Shown here piece by piece: positions 1 through 7,804 of a DNA stretch of 12,210 bases. The number at the start of each line of letters is the position of its first letter. Positions within the stretch are counted from its first letter, which is position 1. A program made the translations under genes and the position numbers. Origin of the DNA: Micavibrio sp. UBA1672. Lineage in GTDB: Bacteria; Pseudomonadota; Alphaproteobacteria; Micavibrionales; Micavibrionaceae. A model generated the notes under the pieces. That model was not told where the DNA came from. It did not search any database and saw only the letters and a list, made by a program, of their open reading frames with translations. Location of the stretch: contig DCKO01000073.1 of the NCBI GenBank assembly GCA_002320665.1, forward strand, positions 1 through 12,210. Direction: 5' to 3'.

Positions 1-1815
1 GAAGAAACGGAACGGCCAAAGCAAGGCGCGAATGATCAGCGGTGGTTTGCGGCTGCCAATACACAGCTTAATCGGCTTGAGATATGGTTTATTGCCGTAG
101 ACGGGGTTTGGACGGGCTTTTTTTCTGTATGTATGGATTTCTGAGATTGATGGTAGATCAACCTGAATGGGTCTATGTTCACGCACCATTAAAATCCCTT
201 TTGGGTTTCTTCTAATGCGTTCACAATCAAGGACAGGCTTACCTTGTTCTGCGTATGAAAAACCATCAACGCCAAATTTGTTTGTATTGCCATTATGGTT
301 TTTGCCAATATAAGACGTGTTACCTAAGGCTTCCTGAATGCCTTTCAAAGTCTCAGGGTGTCTCTGCTGAGGAAGATAAAGCTTAATCTCAGACTCGGAC
401 TTCAAGACTTCCAGAGCTTTCTTACCGTGCCCATGTTCAAAAACGGCGTAGTTTTGGAATATGAAGAGACAGCGCAGCCCATAAGCGCGGCACCATGTCA
501 TGAAGGAGGCTAAATCACCGCCCCATGGGATGCTTGCGGCCTCGTCAAAGAATATAAACACAAGACGGTTTTTATTGGGGTGGCGTTTTAACTCATGCAA
601 CATGCCCCAACGGATTAACCCAAGAGCTGGCTTTGTCGCCTCAACTGTATTCGCATCCAGCATGATAAAAACTGTCGATGCTTTTTTGCTCTCTTTAAGC
701 TGTAAAAACCTGAACGTACTGGATTTTGTTTTCGTGTGAGTGCGCGTGCTAATATTGAAACAGGATAAGGCTTCAATCGCATCAGAGATGTAATTATCAA
801 AGGTTTTGGTATCACTGGCCTCTAGGAGCTGGATCAGCTCAGTCGCCGTGTTACGAAAATACGCGATGTAATCCTGAACATCTTCGGCAGAATGCTTATG
901 CGTCCACTGCGCATCTTCAATGGGCATACACGCAAGCTCTTCTGTTTCGTCCTGCTCTAATATGCCTTTGACCCATTTTGCATTCATGAGCAGGCTTTCC
1001 CGATCTTCTATGAGCTGTAAAACATCACCAACGGCAGCATCATATTGATCAAGCAGGATAGAAAACTGGATTGAGAATTTCATGATGCGGCGGCTGCCAT
1101 CACGGAAATGTTTGTTGTCATTGCCCGTTGATTTTGGCTCCGGTAACAGCTCACAGCACTGCTCATGCACGATATAGGAAATGTCTCTTAAACCGCCGCG
1201 CGTCCAGTATAAATCAACAAAGGGATGCAAGGGGTTATAGCTATCAGAGGGGCAAATATCCGAATATAAATCTCCCAGATTGAGGTAATAAACATTTTCG
1301 CCGCTATCTTTCAGAGCCGGCCCCAAGGTCGGGGCAAGCTCTGACTTAAAATCAAAGATTATTTTAGAAACGCCAAGTAGCGATAATATGGCTGGCATCA
1401 CGAATTTAGACGTTTTACCGGAACCGCTCGGCCCTATGACATAGGCACAGGATTGGATCATGAAAAACAGAGCGCGTTTTTTAAACGCTCCAAAATATAT
1501 CGCAGGGCCATAGGGAATGAGGTCTTTTCGAAATGGCCATAATGACCTCGCAAATCGCGCATCGCCCTTATCACCGCGCGGTGTTTTCACCGCCCAAAGC
1601 TCAAGCCATCCGTCAAGTTTTTTACAAAACCACGCTGTCAGGGTCGCCACCATATTTGCCACGATAATGGCGAAGACTACCGCGGGAAAATGGATCACCG
1701 GAGCCGTATAAACTGGCCCGATCTCTGTCATGGTGAGGATGGCATACGAACCGACACCACACAAAAAACTGATCACCGGAAAGTCCGTGTTATGGCTTTC
1801 TTGATGCGGTTTCAT
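1..1815 (-). CDS. VirD4/TraG-family type IV coupling protein, 3' end beyond window
   Basis: The frame is open from an ATG at 1815 to the left edge, giving 605 residues without the C-terminus. Two hydrophobic N-terminal segments (about residues 13-33 and 43-65) form the membrane anchor. A Walker A motif follows at residues 128-135 (GPSGSGKT), and a Walker B motif near 418-425 (LVFIFFDE). This order of anchor, Walker A and a distant Walker B is that of VirD4/TraG/TraD coupling ATPases, which sit on the inner membrane and pass relaxosome DNA to the type IV secretion channel. The start overlaps the stop of the upstream gene by one base (TAATG), with a GGTGGAG Shine-Dalgarno just before it, so translation is probably coupled. 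Relaxase and channel genes are not visible. The family call is firm; the exact subfamily (MPF type, DotL versus VirD4) cannot be settled from this sequence. Confidence 0.92.
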   Translation of the reverse strand, partial: MKPHQESHNTDFPVISFLCGVGSYAILTMTEIGPVYTAPVIHFPAVVFAIIVANMVATLTAWFCKKLDGWLELWAVKTPRGDKGDARFARSLWPFRKDLIPYGPAIYFGAFKKRALFFMIQSCAYVIGPSGSGKTSKFVMPAILSLLGVSKIIFDFKSELAPTLGPALKDSGENVYYLNLGDLYSDICPSDSYNPLHPFVDLYWTRGGLRDISYIVHEQCCELLPEPKSTGNDNKHFRDGSRRIMKFSIQFSILLDQYDAAVGDVLQLIEDRESLLMNAKWVKGILEQDETEELACMPIEDAQWTHKHSAEDVQDYIAYFRNTATELIQLLEASDTKTFDNYISDAIEALSCFNISTRTHTKTKSSTFRFLQLKESKKASTVFIMLDANTVEATKPALGLIRWGMLHELKRHPNKNRLVFIFFDEAASIPWGGDLASFMTWCRAYGLRCLFIFQNYAVFEHGHGKKALEVLKSESEIKLYLPQQRHPETLKGIQEALGNTSYIGKNHNGNTNKFGVDGFSYAEQGKPVLDCERIRRNPKGILMVREHRPIQVDLPSISEIHTYRKKARPNPVYGNKPYLKPIKLCIGSRKPPLIIRALLWPFRFF

Positions 1816-2438
1816 TATTCCACTCCACCGATCAGATATGGCTTACAAACAGATTTGGCAAAGCGCATAGTTTCTGCGCTGATGCCTGCGCTTCTTAAAG
1901 TTTTGGCATCAAAATTCTGAAAGCCTGATTTATGACGAAAATGAAGGTTTCGATCTTCTTGGAATGCACCTGCTGGAAGACTTATGTAACAAAACCATTC
2001 AGGTGAAAGATCAGGCTCTACAAGATGTGAATAAACCGTACCAACGGTTACTTGAAAGCCACTGACAGGGGCATAATGTTTTTGAAATAGCGTAACGCTG
2101 TCTATTGCATCTTCAATGCGGCGTAAGTTTTCAAGTTTGCGGGTTGCGCCTTTTAATTCGGCAAGCCTTGCTTCGGTTTCAGTTTTTTGCGCCTGTAAAC
2201 CCTGCAACTGCTCCTGCAAAGCGCTCATTTCTGCTTTGTACTCAGGGCAACCCTCATGCACAAAACCAATCAAACATTGCAGAGTACGAATTTCTTCCGT
2301 GTCTGTATCAACATATTTGATCAGATATAAGGCGCTCAGACCAATTCCGCATAGAATGACGACGATTGCGATAAAGGTTAAAACGGTGTTCGCCAGAACG
2401 GATAAAAATACATTGGAAAGGTGACGTAAGGCTTTCAT
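1815..2438 (-). CDS. single-TM coiled-coil protein of the transfer operon, function unknown
   Basis: The product has 207 residues. One strong hydrophobic segment lies at about residues 17-41, followed by a short acidic stretch, a Glu/Gln/Leu-rich heptad-like coiled coil at about 65-112 and a mixed globular C-terminus. Cysteines are at 30, 54 and 64, with others in the C-terminal part. The topology suggests an inner-membrane protein with most of its mass in the periplasm, but no family is recognised. The ATG is 2 bp after the stop of the upstream gene, with AAGGAG inside the end of that gene as ribosome-binding site. Its own stop overlaps the start of the coupling-protein gene. This tight packing suggests that it works with the coupling protein or the mating channel; that role is inference. 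Confidence 0.8.
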   Translation of the reverse strand: MKALRHLSNVFLSVLANTVLTFIAIVVILCGIGLSALYLIKYVDTDTEEIRTLQCLIGFVHEGCPEYKAEMSALQEQLQGLQAQKTETEARLAELKGATRKLENLRRIEDAIDSVTLFQKHYAPVSGFQVTVGTVYSHLVEPDLSPEWFCYISLPAGAFQEDRNLHFRHKSGFQNFDAKTLRSAGISAETMRFAKSVCKPYLIGGVE

Positions 2439-2440
2439 GA

Positions 2441-3571
2441 TTATGCTCCTTCATGTGTTGAGGTTTGAGAAGAAAATGCAGGGCTTGGCTGGCTCTCCGC
2501 AGCGCGGGATACCATCAGCAGACCGAGGAAATATAAGCTGCTTAAATCGATCATGATGGCGAGCAAAATATTGGGTATATTCCGCTTCCAATAGACAAAT
2601 ACCGCTGCGCCGCTATCCAGTAATTCATCAGGCGGCGTTATGATGTGTGCATCACCATCATTCAGCAATCCAGAGACAGCATCTGATACAAGCCCAAGGG
2701 AGGATTTCAAATTATGAACGGCTTGTGCCTGTTTTTGCCCGAAGGCGCTATCTTCTGTGCCAAGTGTGGCAATAGAGGCTTTCAAAATATCAAGCTGCGC
2801 TGATAAACGATCAGAGACTTTTTCTGCGCCGGATTTAGACAGAATACCCTGTAATGCGGTTGTCTGTTCTCTAAACTCATCTTGACGCTCAAAGGCTGTT
2901 TTACTGGCATCTTTCGGGATGTTTTGTAGAGCAGTAATGATTTTTACAGCATCGCTACGGCGTGTTTGCGTGCGGGTAATGGTTTCATCAAGCGTCTCAA
3001 GAATAGTTGTTACACTATCACAACCAGATGTGTAGGCTGCCGATACCGCTCCACGTCCTTTTGATCCTGTAAGAATACCGCCGGAGCGCTCACTTTCTGC
3101 TAATCCGCAAATTGACGATTTAAGTGGTAAAAGCGCGGCATGGGCGCTTTGCGCGGCTGAGGCATCGGCAATGGCTTGATCGTAATATTCATTCCAATCT
3201 TGCGCTTTATCACGTAAATCGTAGATTAGGCTTGCGCTGCCAGCATTACCAATGACCGCATAATATGTGCTGATCGACAAAACAAATGGCATTAACGCCA
3301 GCGCCAAGAACGCAACATGCCAGCACTGCTTTCTCTGCGCCCGTAAAGCAAGGCTGAATAAAGACATCGTTGCGGTTCCCATAAGAGCTGCGGCAGCTAC
3401 GGCGCTCATCAGCGCGGTGATCATGCCCGTGGTGTTGGCGACACCAGATTCAACGGACTTGCTCATCAACCCATAGCCTGTCAGCCATGATGACAACACA
3501 AATGCTATAAACATAGTGAGCGCAAGAACTGTATATAAACGATCTGTCGGTGATCTTCTTTGATAATCCAT
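2441..3571 (-). CDS. four-TM membrane protein with large extracytoplasmic coiled-coil domain
   Basis: The chosen ATG at 3571 has a strong Shine-Dalgarno (GGAGGAAAGAAG) directly before it and gives 376 residues. The frame stays open upstream to 3757, but that part crosses an intrinsic terminator and lacks a good ribosome-binding site. Hydrophobic segments lie at about residues 12-33, 48-77, 85-107 and 332-355. Between the third and fourth is a roughly 220-residue Ala/Ser/Gln-rich region with helical, coiled-coil character and two cysteines (about 155 and 184). The tail is short and Ser/Pro-rich. This looks like an inner-membrane component with a long periplasmic loop. It is first in the three-gene string that ends in the coupling ATPase, so a role in the conjugation machinery is likely, but no named family is recognised. 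Confidence 0.8.
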   Translation of the reverse strand: MDYQRRSPTDRLYTVLALTMFIAFVLSSWLTGYGLMSKSVESGVANTTGMITALMSAVAAAALMGTATMSLFSLALRAQRKQCWHVAFLALALMPFVLSISTYYAVIGNAGSASLIYDLRDKAQDWNEYYDQAIADASAAQSAHAALLPLKSSICGLAESERSGGILTGSKGRGAVSAAYTSGCDSVTTILETLDETITRTQTRRSDAVKIITALQNIPKDASKTAFERQDEFREQTTALQGILSKSGAEKVSDRLSAQLDILKASIATLGTEDSAFGQKQAQAVHNLKSSLGLVSDAVSGLLNDGDAHIITPPDELLDSGAAVFVYWKRNIPNILLAIMIDLSSLYFLGLLMVSRAAESQPSPAFSSQTSTHEGA

Positions 3572-3598
3572 CTTCTTTCCTCCAATAAAAGTTGAAAC

Positions 3599-3626
3599 AA
3601 AAAAACTGCTCAAGAATCTTGAGCAG
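3599..3626 (-). terminator. intrinsic terminator / attenuator before the membrane-protein gene
   Basis: On the minus strand CTGCTCAAGA and TCTTGAGCAG are perfect reverse complements around one central T (realistically an 8-bp stem and 5-nt loop). Seven T residues (3605-3599) follow. This is a textbook Rho-independent terminator only about 28 bp before the ATG at 3571, so it must be read through or bypassed for the operon to be expressed from upstream. Confidence 0.8.
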
Positions 3627-3693
3627 CCACAGCGTTGAAAACGCCAGTTAATGAAATTGGTTTTTTGTTGGGTGTCGTTTTTCTGTTTTTCAT
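3610..3693 (-). CDS. 27-aa lysine-rich small ORF, possible leader peptide
   Basis: An ATG at 3693 has an AGGA Shine-Dalgarno 7 nt upstream (AAAAGGA) and opens a 27-codon frame. The peptide begins MKNRKTTPNKKP and ends FNAVAAQDS. Its TGA stop (3612-3610) lies inside the 3' arm of the terminator hairpin at 3606-3626. A ribosome finishing this ORF would cover the hairpin and let transcription continue into the membrane-protein gene at 3571. This is the geometry of a translation-coupled attenuator, although no run of one regulatory codon is evident. It could instead be a real small protein gene with its own terminator, or a chance ORF. Length and position rest on direct reading; the function is inference. 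Confidence 0.45.
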   Translation of the reverse strand: MKNRKTTPNKKPISLTGVFNAVAAQDS

Positions 3694-4005
3694 CTTTCAT
3701 TCCTTTTCTTGTGTTGCCGAAATTTAGGCAAAAACCTCCCGCCGCGCCTAAAGGCACGTTTTCAGGAAAACCTGAATTTCTGGGGTTTAGAGCGCTTTAA
3801 AACCGCCTCTTATTAAAATTAAAACACATGAAAAATTGGCATAACAAGAAAACTCTATTCTTAGTTTTTCTCCAGAGAATTACGGAGAATTCTCCGCAAT
3901 TCTCAGAAACACGGAAAACTGCGTAAAACATTGATATAAAACAATAAATTTTTAATTATTAGGGTTTTATGCTAAATTTAAGCTTTCAAAGAAAGGGTTG
4001 AAAAA
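3694..4005. promoter_or_regulatory. divergent AT-rich control region
   Basis: No gene is seen in the roughly 310 bp between the leader ORF (leftward) and the gene at 4006 (rightward). The region holds small perfect hairpins near the left gene (TTCAGG/CCTGAA at 3761-3776; GCCTAAAGGC at 3746-3755), the 30-bp palindrome at 3875-3904 and an AT-rich stretch at 3930-3980. A plausible rightward promoter is TTGATA at 3931-3936 with TAATTA at 3953-3958 (16-bp spacing), or a TATGCT -10 at 3968-3973. An AAGGG ribosome-binding site stands before the ATG at 4006. No single strong leftward promoter was identified. Confidence 0.45.
3875..3904. promoter_or_regulatory. 30-bp near-perfect palindrome, probable operator
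   Basis: GAGAATT, one unpaired base, then the perfect palindrome CGGAGAATTCTCCG, one unpaired base, then AATTCTC: the two halves match in 14 of 15 positions. A further TTCTC-CA-GAGAA inverted pair overlaps its left side (3868-3879), and an ACGGAAAA sequence at 3911-3918 resembles the inner half-site. Repeated half-sites of this kind between divergent genes point to a dimeric repressor or activator site. The regulator is not in the window. Confidence 0.6.
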
Positions 4006-4560
4006 ATGTCGAGTAAAAACGAAGAGTACAAAGTACGTTTACGCAAATGTAAAAAAACAGACAGTATCAAAAGTGAAACTTGGAAGTCTTCCAATGGTTT
4101 TATTTACTGTCCTCACGGTCCCGCAATGAAGCAATGGGATACAAACGGACGCCTGACAGATGAAATCTGGCACAACTGCTTTGGGTTTAGGCACAGAAAA
4201 GATGGACCAGCTACCATCCATCGAGACTATGAAGATGGAACCGTTTCAGAAATGTATTTTCTAAATGGCCGACTTGACCGATCTGGTCAGGATTTACCAT
4301 CTGCCACTGTGAAAACAGAAGATGGAACTGTCATTGACGAGTGGTTCTATTCGCAAGGAAAATTACACAGAGACAATCAAAAACCCGCTATGATACGTAG
4401 ACATCATAAAACAGGTGTTGCGTATCATGAATCTGTATGGGAGATGGGACATTGTATTAGCGTGATTGAACGCGACAAGAAATCAGGAGCGGTTACATAT
4501 ACCGGACCACCTACAGAGAACCATCAAAATGAGTTTATCTCTGATGGGTACTCAATCTAA
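4006..4560 (+). CDS. GPA/LHR-repeat protein (MORN-like/YwqK-like), function unknown
   Basis: The product has 184 residues and no signal peptide or membrane segment. About four degenerate repeats of 30-35 residues run from residue 35 to about 165. The unit is roughly GPA-x-x-x-R-(5)-G-x-V-x-E-x-W/Y-(3)-G-R/K-L-H/D-R, seen at residues 38-63, 67-92, 99-122 and 127-150. Repeats of this type occur in the MORN-variant/YwqK-like group, which includes immunity or antitoxin-like proteins and many phage or plasmid proteins of unknown role. It is transcribed opposite to the transfer genes, is AT-rich, and is followed 76 bp later by the ankyrin-repeat gene on the same strand, so the two may form a small cargo unit. 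An immunity function for the downstream protein is possible but unproven. Confidence 0.75.
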   Translation: MSSKNEEYKVRLRKCKKTDSIKSETWKSSNGFIYCPHGPAMKQWDTNGRLTDEIWHNCFGFRHRKDGPATIHRDYEDGTVSEMYFLNGRLDRSGQDLPSATVKTEDGTVIDEWFYSQGKLHRDNQKPAMIRRHHKTGVAYHESVWEMGHCISVIERDKKSGAVTYTGPPTENHQNEFISDGYSI

Positions 4561-4568
4561 TGGTTGAA

Positions 4569-4592
4569 TAAACTTTTCTGAAATAAGTTTTT
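4569..4592 (+). terminator. weak AT-rich hairpin with T run after the repeat-protein gene
   Basis: AAACTT and AAGTTT form a 6-bp arm pair around a 9-nt loop, followed by four T residues, just after the stop at 4560. The stem is all but one pair per arm A-T, so termination would be weak. Partial readthrough into the gene at 4637 is expected. Confidence 0.3.
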
Positions 4593-4636
4593 TATGGTAT
4601 AAACGCCTGTTTTTACTCATAGGAGCCTTAGAAAAT

Positions 4637-6985
4637 ATGTACACGCATAAATATTTTCAAAATGTTTTTGATGACTATTTTTGCGATGACACAAAGAGAA
4701 AAGAACTAAAATCCAAAATCACCGATATTCAAGAAGAATACACAGGAAGTATTATTCGTAAAAATCTTATAAGTGAATTTGATAATTTAAGTGAAACTGA
4801 GAAAAAATCTAACGTTCTTGATCTAGCAGAAGATAATTTAGACTATCAATTTTATACAAGCATTTTTGATGATACAGGTAGCTTGAATTCCTATGAAAAC
4901 ATGGGGATTGGCGTACCGCACGATAAATCTTTTACACCTTTGAATGAAGTGGATAAGGAGCCGGGGCAAGATAGCAATCGCATCAATCGATTTAAGTCAC
5001 GTTTTAGAAATGATAATGGTGCTAAAACAAAAACCCACTGGGAATACATATTTGTAATCTATTTTTGGTTTCATGTTTTTGCTGAAGAAAAAGATGAAGC
5101 AGAATATAACTGCTTAACCTCACATGCCTGTAAATTAGATAAGCTATTCATTGAATTATTTCCTGAAAAAGAAGGCGAATTATTCAACTTAATTATAAAA
5201 ATTCGCGATCAATACAATCGTTCTTCAAAACCAACAAAAGAACTGTTCGAAAAATGGGTTGAAATAGCCAAAATCAAATCTGAACAGGATAAAAGCGATA
5301 TAAACAATATTCAGAAATCAGACGATAATGTTTCAGACAAAGATAGTGAACGCGAAGTATCTGAACTCACTCCTGAGCAACGTCAAGAGATTGTCGGTCA
5401 GATAATCGCTTTTGGAAAAGACGGGTTGGTTAGCTCCGATTTTTCTTTTGACAAAGAAGAAACAAACTCTCCAATTCTTGGTGATGTTTACAGCACCCAA
5501 GAACGTGTGGAAATTGAGTGTGATGGCCTTGATTATAACAGCAAAATATCACTTTCTGGCTTTATATTGGACTTTCAAACAGTTGGTATTTCTTTGCAAG
5601 AACCGCAGTACAATCAAACTGATAACATAGAGGTTTCCTACTATTTGCGAAATAGTGACCTCTGGGAAGTTACGATTGAAGGGAAACCTGATTGCCCCTT
5701 AAAAGGCAATCTGCTGCGTGCCAGCAACGGAATTATGTTTTATACCGCAGTCAATAAAGAGCATGATCAGCCCCGAATACACGTTTCCAGAAAAGTAAAA
5801 AAAGACCAGCTTAACGTTACTTTCACAGGAAAAAGAACCCGCGACCTCAATAAAGAACAATATATTGAAAAACTAATCGAAAAAGAGCTTCTAAAAATTT
5901 TCTCTGAGCAAATATTTGAGATGTTTTTTCATGAGGATGAAGAGAAAAATCAAGAACAAAGAAGTGCGGATATTGAGCTTTGTCAACGACAAAGGGTTGA
6001 AGAGACAGTGGATCGTGTAAACGACATACAAACATCTCCAACCAGTAATTTTATAGCATTATTTGAGAAATCTGGCTTGCCTAATGACCATTTTAAAGGG
6101 CGTGAACTACACGGTTTTGATTTATCTGATTCAGACTTAAGTGCGCTGGATTTAACAGATACAAAATTTATTGATTGCATTATTAGAAATACAATTTTTC
6201 CTGAAAATTTTGATATTGGCTCTCAATGCTTAAAGCCGAAAACCGATCAAGATTATGATATAAATGAAAATCTGATATATGCTTGTGAGAAAGGAGATAT
6301 TGATGAGGTTACTAAGTTAATTCAAGCTAGTGCGGATGTAAATAATCAAACTATTGATGGTACTACGCCATTAATGGCTGCCGCAAGCAATGGAAAGGAT
6401 TCTATTGTATCGCTACTTTATAATCATGGTGCTTTAAGTGAGAAATTTGATATGCGTGGAGCGACAGCACTAATAAGAGCAGTAATTATGAATCATGTCT
6501 CAACAGCTCAGCTTTTATTGGAACATGGAGCAAACGTTAATGCAGCGGATTACACTGAAACAACAGCTTTAATGCACGCAGCTAGCCGTAACCACTTTCA
6601 TTTAGTAAAAATTTTAACCGCCCAACACGATGCGGAAATACGTAATAAAAACAGAGATGGTTGGACAGCTTTAATGTCGGCTTGTTTCAATTGTTACACA
6701 GAGGTGGCTAAACACTTGATCTTTTTAAGTGCTGACATGGTAAATGAAAGAAATAATAATGGAAGAACAGCACTGACCTTAGCATCTGAAAAGGGGTGTG
6801 ATGACGTAATTCTAGAATTACTAGCGAACAACGCTGATAGCAGCATTCGATGTAATGATGGCAAAACAGCTTTGCATTATGCCACTATCATGAAGCATAA
6901 AAGTACTATCGACCTGCTTATCCAAAACGACGCGAAAATGGCGACTTTGTTTGGAATGTTTTCGTTAATGGGGCAGCTTTTATAA
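4637..6985 (+). CDS. large pentapeptide-repeat and ankyrin-repeat protein
   Basis: The product has 782 residues. AGGAG about 11 nt before the ATG is the ribosome-binding site. Residues 1-240 are charged and unrecognised; 240-480 look like a mixed beta-rich domain followed by a charged helical stretch. At 491-521 a pentapeptide-repeat run has Leu/Phe/Ile at exactly every fifth residue (491, 496, 501, 506, 511, 516, 521), with the D-L spacing typical of A(D/N)LXX repeats. Residues 545-775 hold seven ankyrin repeats of about 33 residues with the usual G-x-TALM-A-A, L-L and GA-x-V/I-N elements. No signal peptide or TM helix is seen. Ankyrin and pentapeptide repeats bind proteins, so a host-target or partner-binding protein (effector, inhibitor or immunity factor) is likely. 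The N-terminal half has no assigned function. The gene is AT-rich and its end overlaps the end of the convergent gene by 6 bp. Confidence 0.85.
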   Translation: MYTHKYFQNVFDDYFCDDTKRKELKSKITDIQEEYTGSIIRKNLISEFDNLSETEKKSNVLDLAEDNLDYQFYTSIFDDTGSLNSYENMGIGVPHDKSFTPLNEVDKEPGQDSNRINRFKSRFRNDNGAKTKTHWEYIFVIYFWFHVFAEEKDEAEYNCLTSHACKLDKLFIELFPEKEGELFNLIIKIRDQYNRSSKPTKELFEKWVEIAKIKSEQDKSDINNIQKSDDNVSDKDSEREVSELTPEQRQEIVGQIIAFGKDGLVSSDFSFDKEETNSPILGDVYSTQERVEIECDGLDYNSKISLSGFILDFQTVGISLQEPQYNQTDNIEVSYYLRNSDLWEVTIEGKPDCPLKGNLLRASNGIMFYTAVNKEHDQPRIHVSRKVKKDQLNVTFTGKRTRDLNKEQYIEKLIEKELLKIFSEQIFEMFFHEDEEKNQEQRSADIELCQRQRVEETVDRVNDIQTSPTSNFIALFEKSGLPNDHFKGRELHGFDLSDSDLSALDLTDTKFIDCIIRNTIFPENFDIGSQCLKPKTDQDYDINENLIYACEKGDIDEVTKLIQASADVNNQTIDGTTPLMAAASNGKDSIVSLLYNHGALSEKFDMRGATALIRAVIMNHVSTAQLLLEHGANVNAADYTETTALMHAASRNHFHLVKILTAQHDAEIRNKNRDGWTALMSACFNCYTEVAKHLIFLSADMVNERNNNGRTALTLASEKGCDDVILELLANNADSSIRCNDGKTALHYATIMKHKSTIDLLIQNDAKMATLFGMFSLMGQLL

Positions 6986-7801
6986 CTTTTGCGTAAAATT
7001 CGACAAAAATGATGAACCGCCAGCATCTTGTGTCAGTGTTTCGGTGGTGGTATCGGGTTTTTCTGTATCGGATGCCGGATCGCCGGACATTTTTAAACTG
7101 AACTGGTCAGCAAGCTCAGAAGCCGGAGACGCGCCGCCTGTGATGGTTAGGTTATTTTGTACGCTAGATGGCAAGGTTTCATAAGCATGATCTCGCAATT
7201 CTTGCACATCATCGTAATCAAGCGGATTCTCTGAATCGTGAAGATCATCCTTGGCATCCTGTAAAACTGTATCACGATATGTTTCGACTTCTGTAATGCC
7301 GCTGCGGGTGCGTTCAAGCTGACTTTTTACATGCGTGTACTCTTCCCAAGACGGATGATCATCACGCCATTCAATATTCGCACTTTCGGCTTTCGATAAG
7401 ATTTCGCCGTCTTCGGTGTAAATATTGCCATTGGCGCTTAAATAAATGCGCGTTCCATCGGATAATTCATTGGCATTGCCCCTGATATTTGAAAGATTAG
7501 CCTCTAAAACTTGAAGGTTACGATGAAAATCGTCCAATGTTTTATTGATAGCGCGGTCAATATCACCGATTAACGCCACAGTGTCATTATAAAGCTCGGC
7601 ATATCGCGGATCAGTGAGCATTAACAGCTCTAAAAGGCTCATTTGATGCTTATCTTTGCCGTTCTTCTGATCAGAAATCTGCTCTGCCATATCAGAAGAT
7701 AAAAAGCGTGACATGCGGCCAATCGGCAAGCCTGCGATTTCAGCGTTAAAATCACGCTGATTTTCGTCTCTGGTTTGTTTATTTTCCGGCGTATCTGTCA
7801 T
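6980..7801 (-). CDS. acidic coiled-coil protein of the transfer region, function unknown
   Basis: The product has 273 residues and is hydrophilic and acidic, with no signal peptide or membrane segment. Residues about 60-115 and 155-185 have helical, heptad-like character. Residues about 118-140 form a short DGTRIY / GNIYTEDG beta-turn segment. The C-terminus is a Ser/Thr/Asp-rich, low-complexity tail. The ATG lies 3 bp after the stop of the small exported-protein gene, so the two are probably co-transcribed. The 3' end overlaps the convergent ankyrin gene by 6 bp, with no room for a terminator. The strand and codon character match the leftward transfer genes at 1-3571, so it was probably contiguous with them before the cargo was inserted. 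No family is recognised. Confidence 0.75.
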   Translation of the reverse strand: MTDTPENKQTRDENQRDFNAEIAGLPIGRMSRFLSSDMAEQISDQKNGKDKHQMSLLELLMLTDPRYAELYNDTVALIGDIDRAINKTLDDFHRNLQVLEANLSNIRGNANELSDGTRIYLSANGNIYTEDGEILSKAESANIEWRDDHPSWEEYTHVKSQLERTRSGITEVETYRDTVLQDAKDDLHDSENPLDYDDVQELRDHAYETLPSSVQNNLTITGGASPASELADQFSLKMSGDPASDTEKPDTTTETLTQDAGGSSFLSNFTQKL

Positions 7802-7804
7802 GGC

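Noticed and set aside
2105..2424. Plus-strand ORFs opposite the coiled-coil gene
   Set aside because: Antisense shadows of a well-supported gene in a tight operon.
3572..3757. Upstream extension of the four-TM protein (start at 3757 or 3700)
   Set aside because: The extension crosses a strong terminator, the 3700 ATG has no usable spacing to its Shine-Dalgarno, and the ATG at 3571 has an excellent one.
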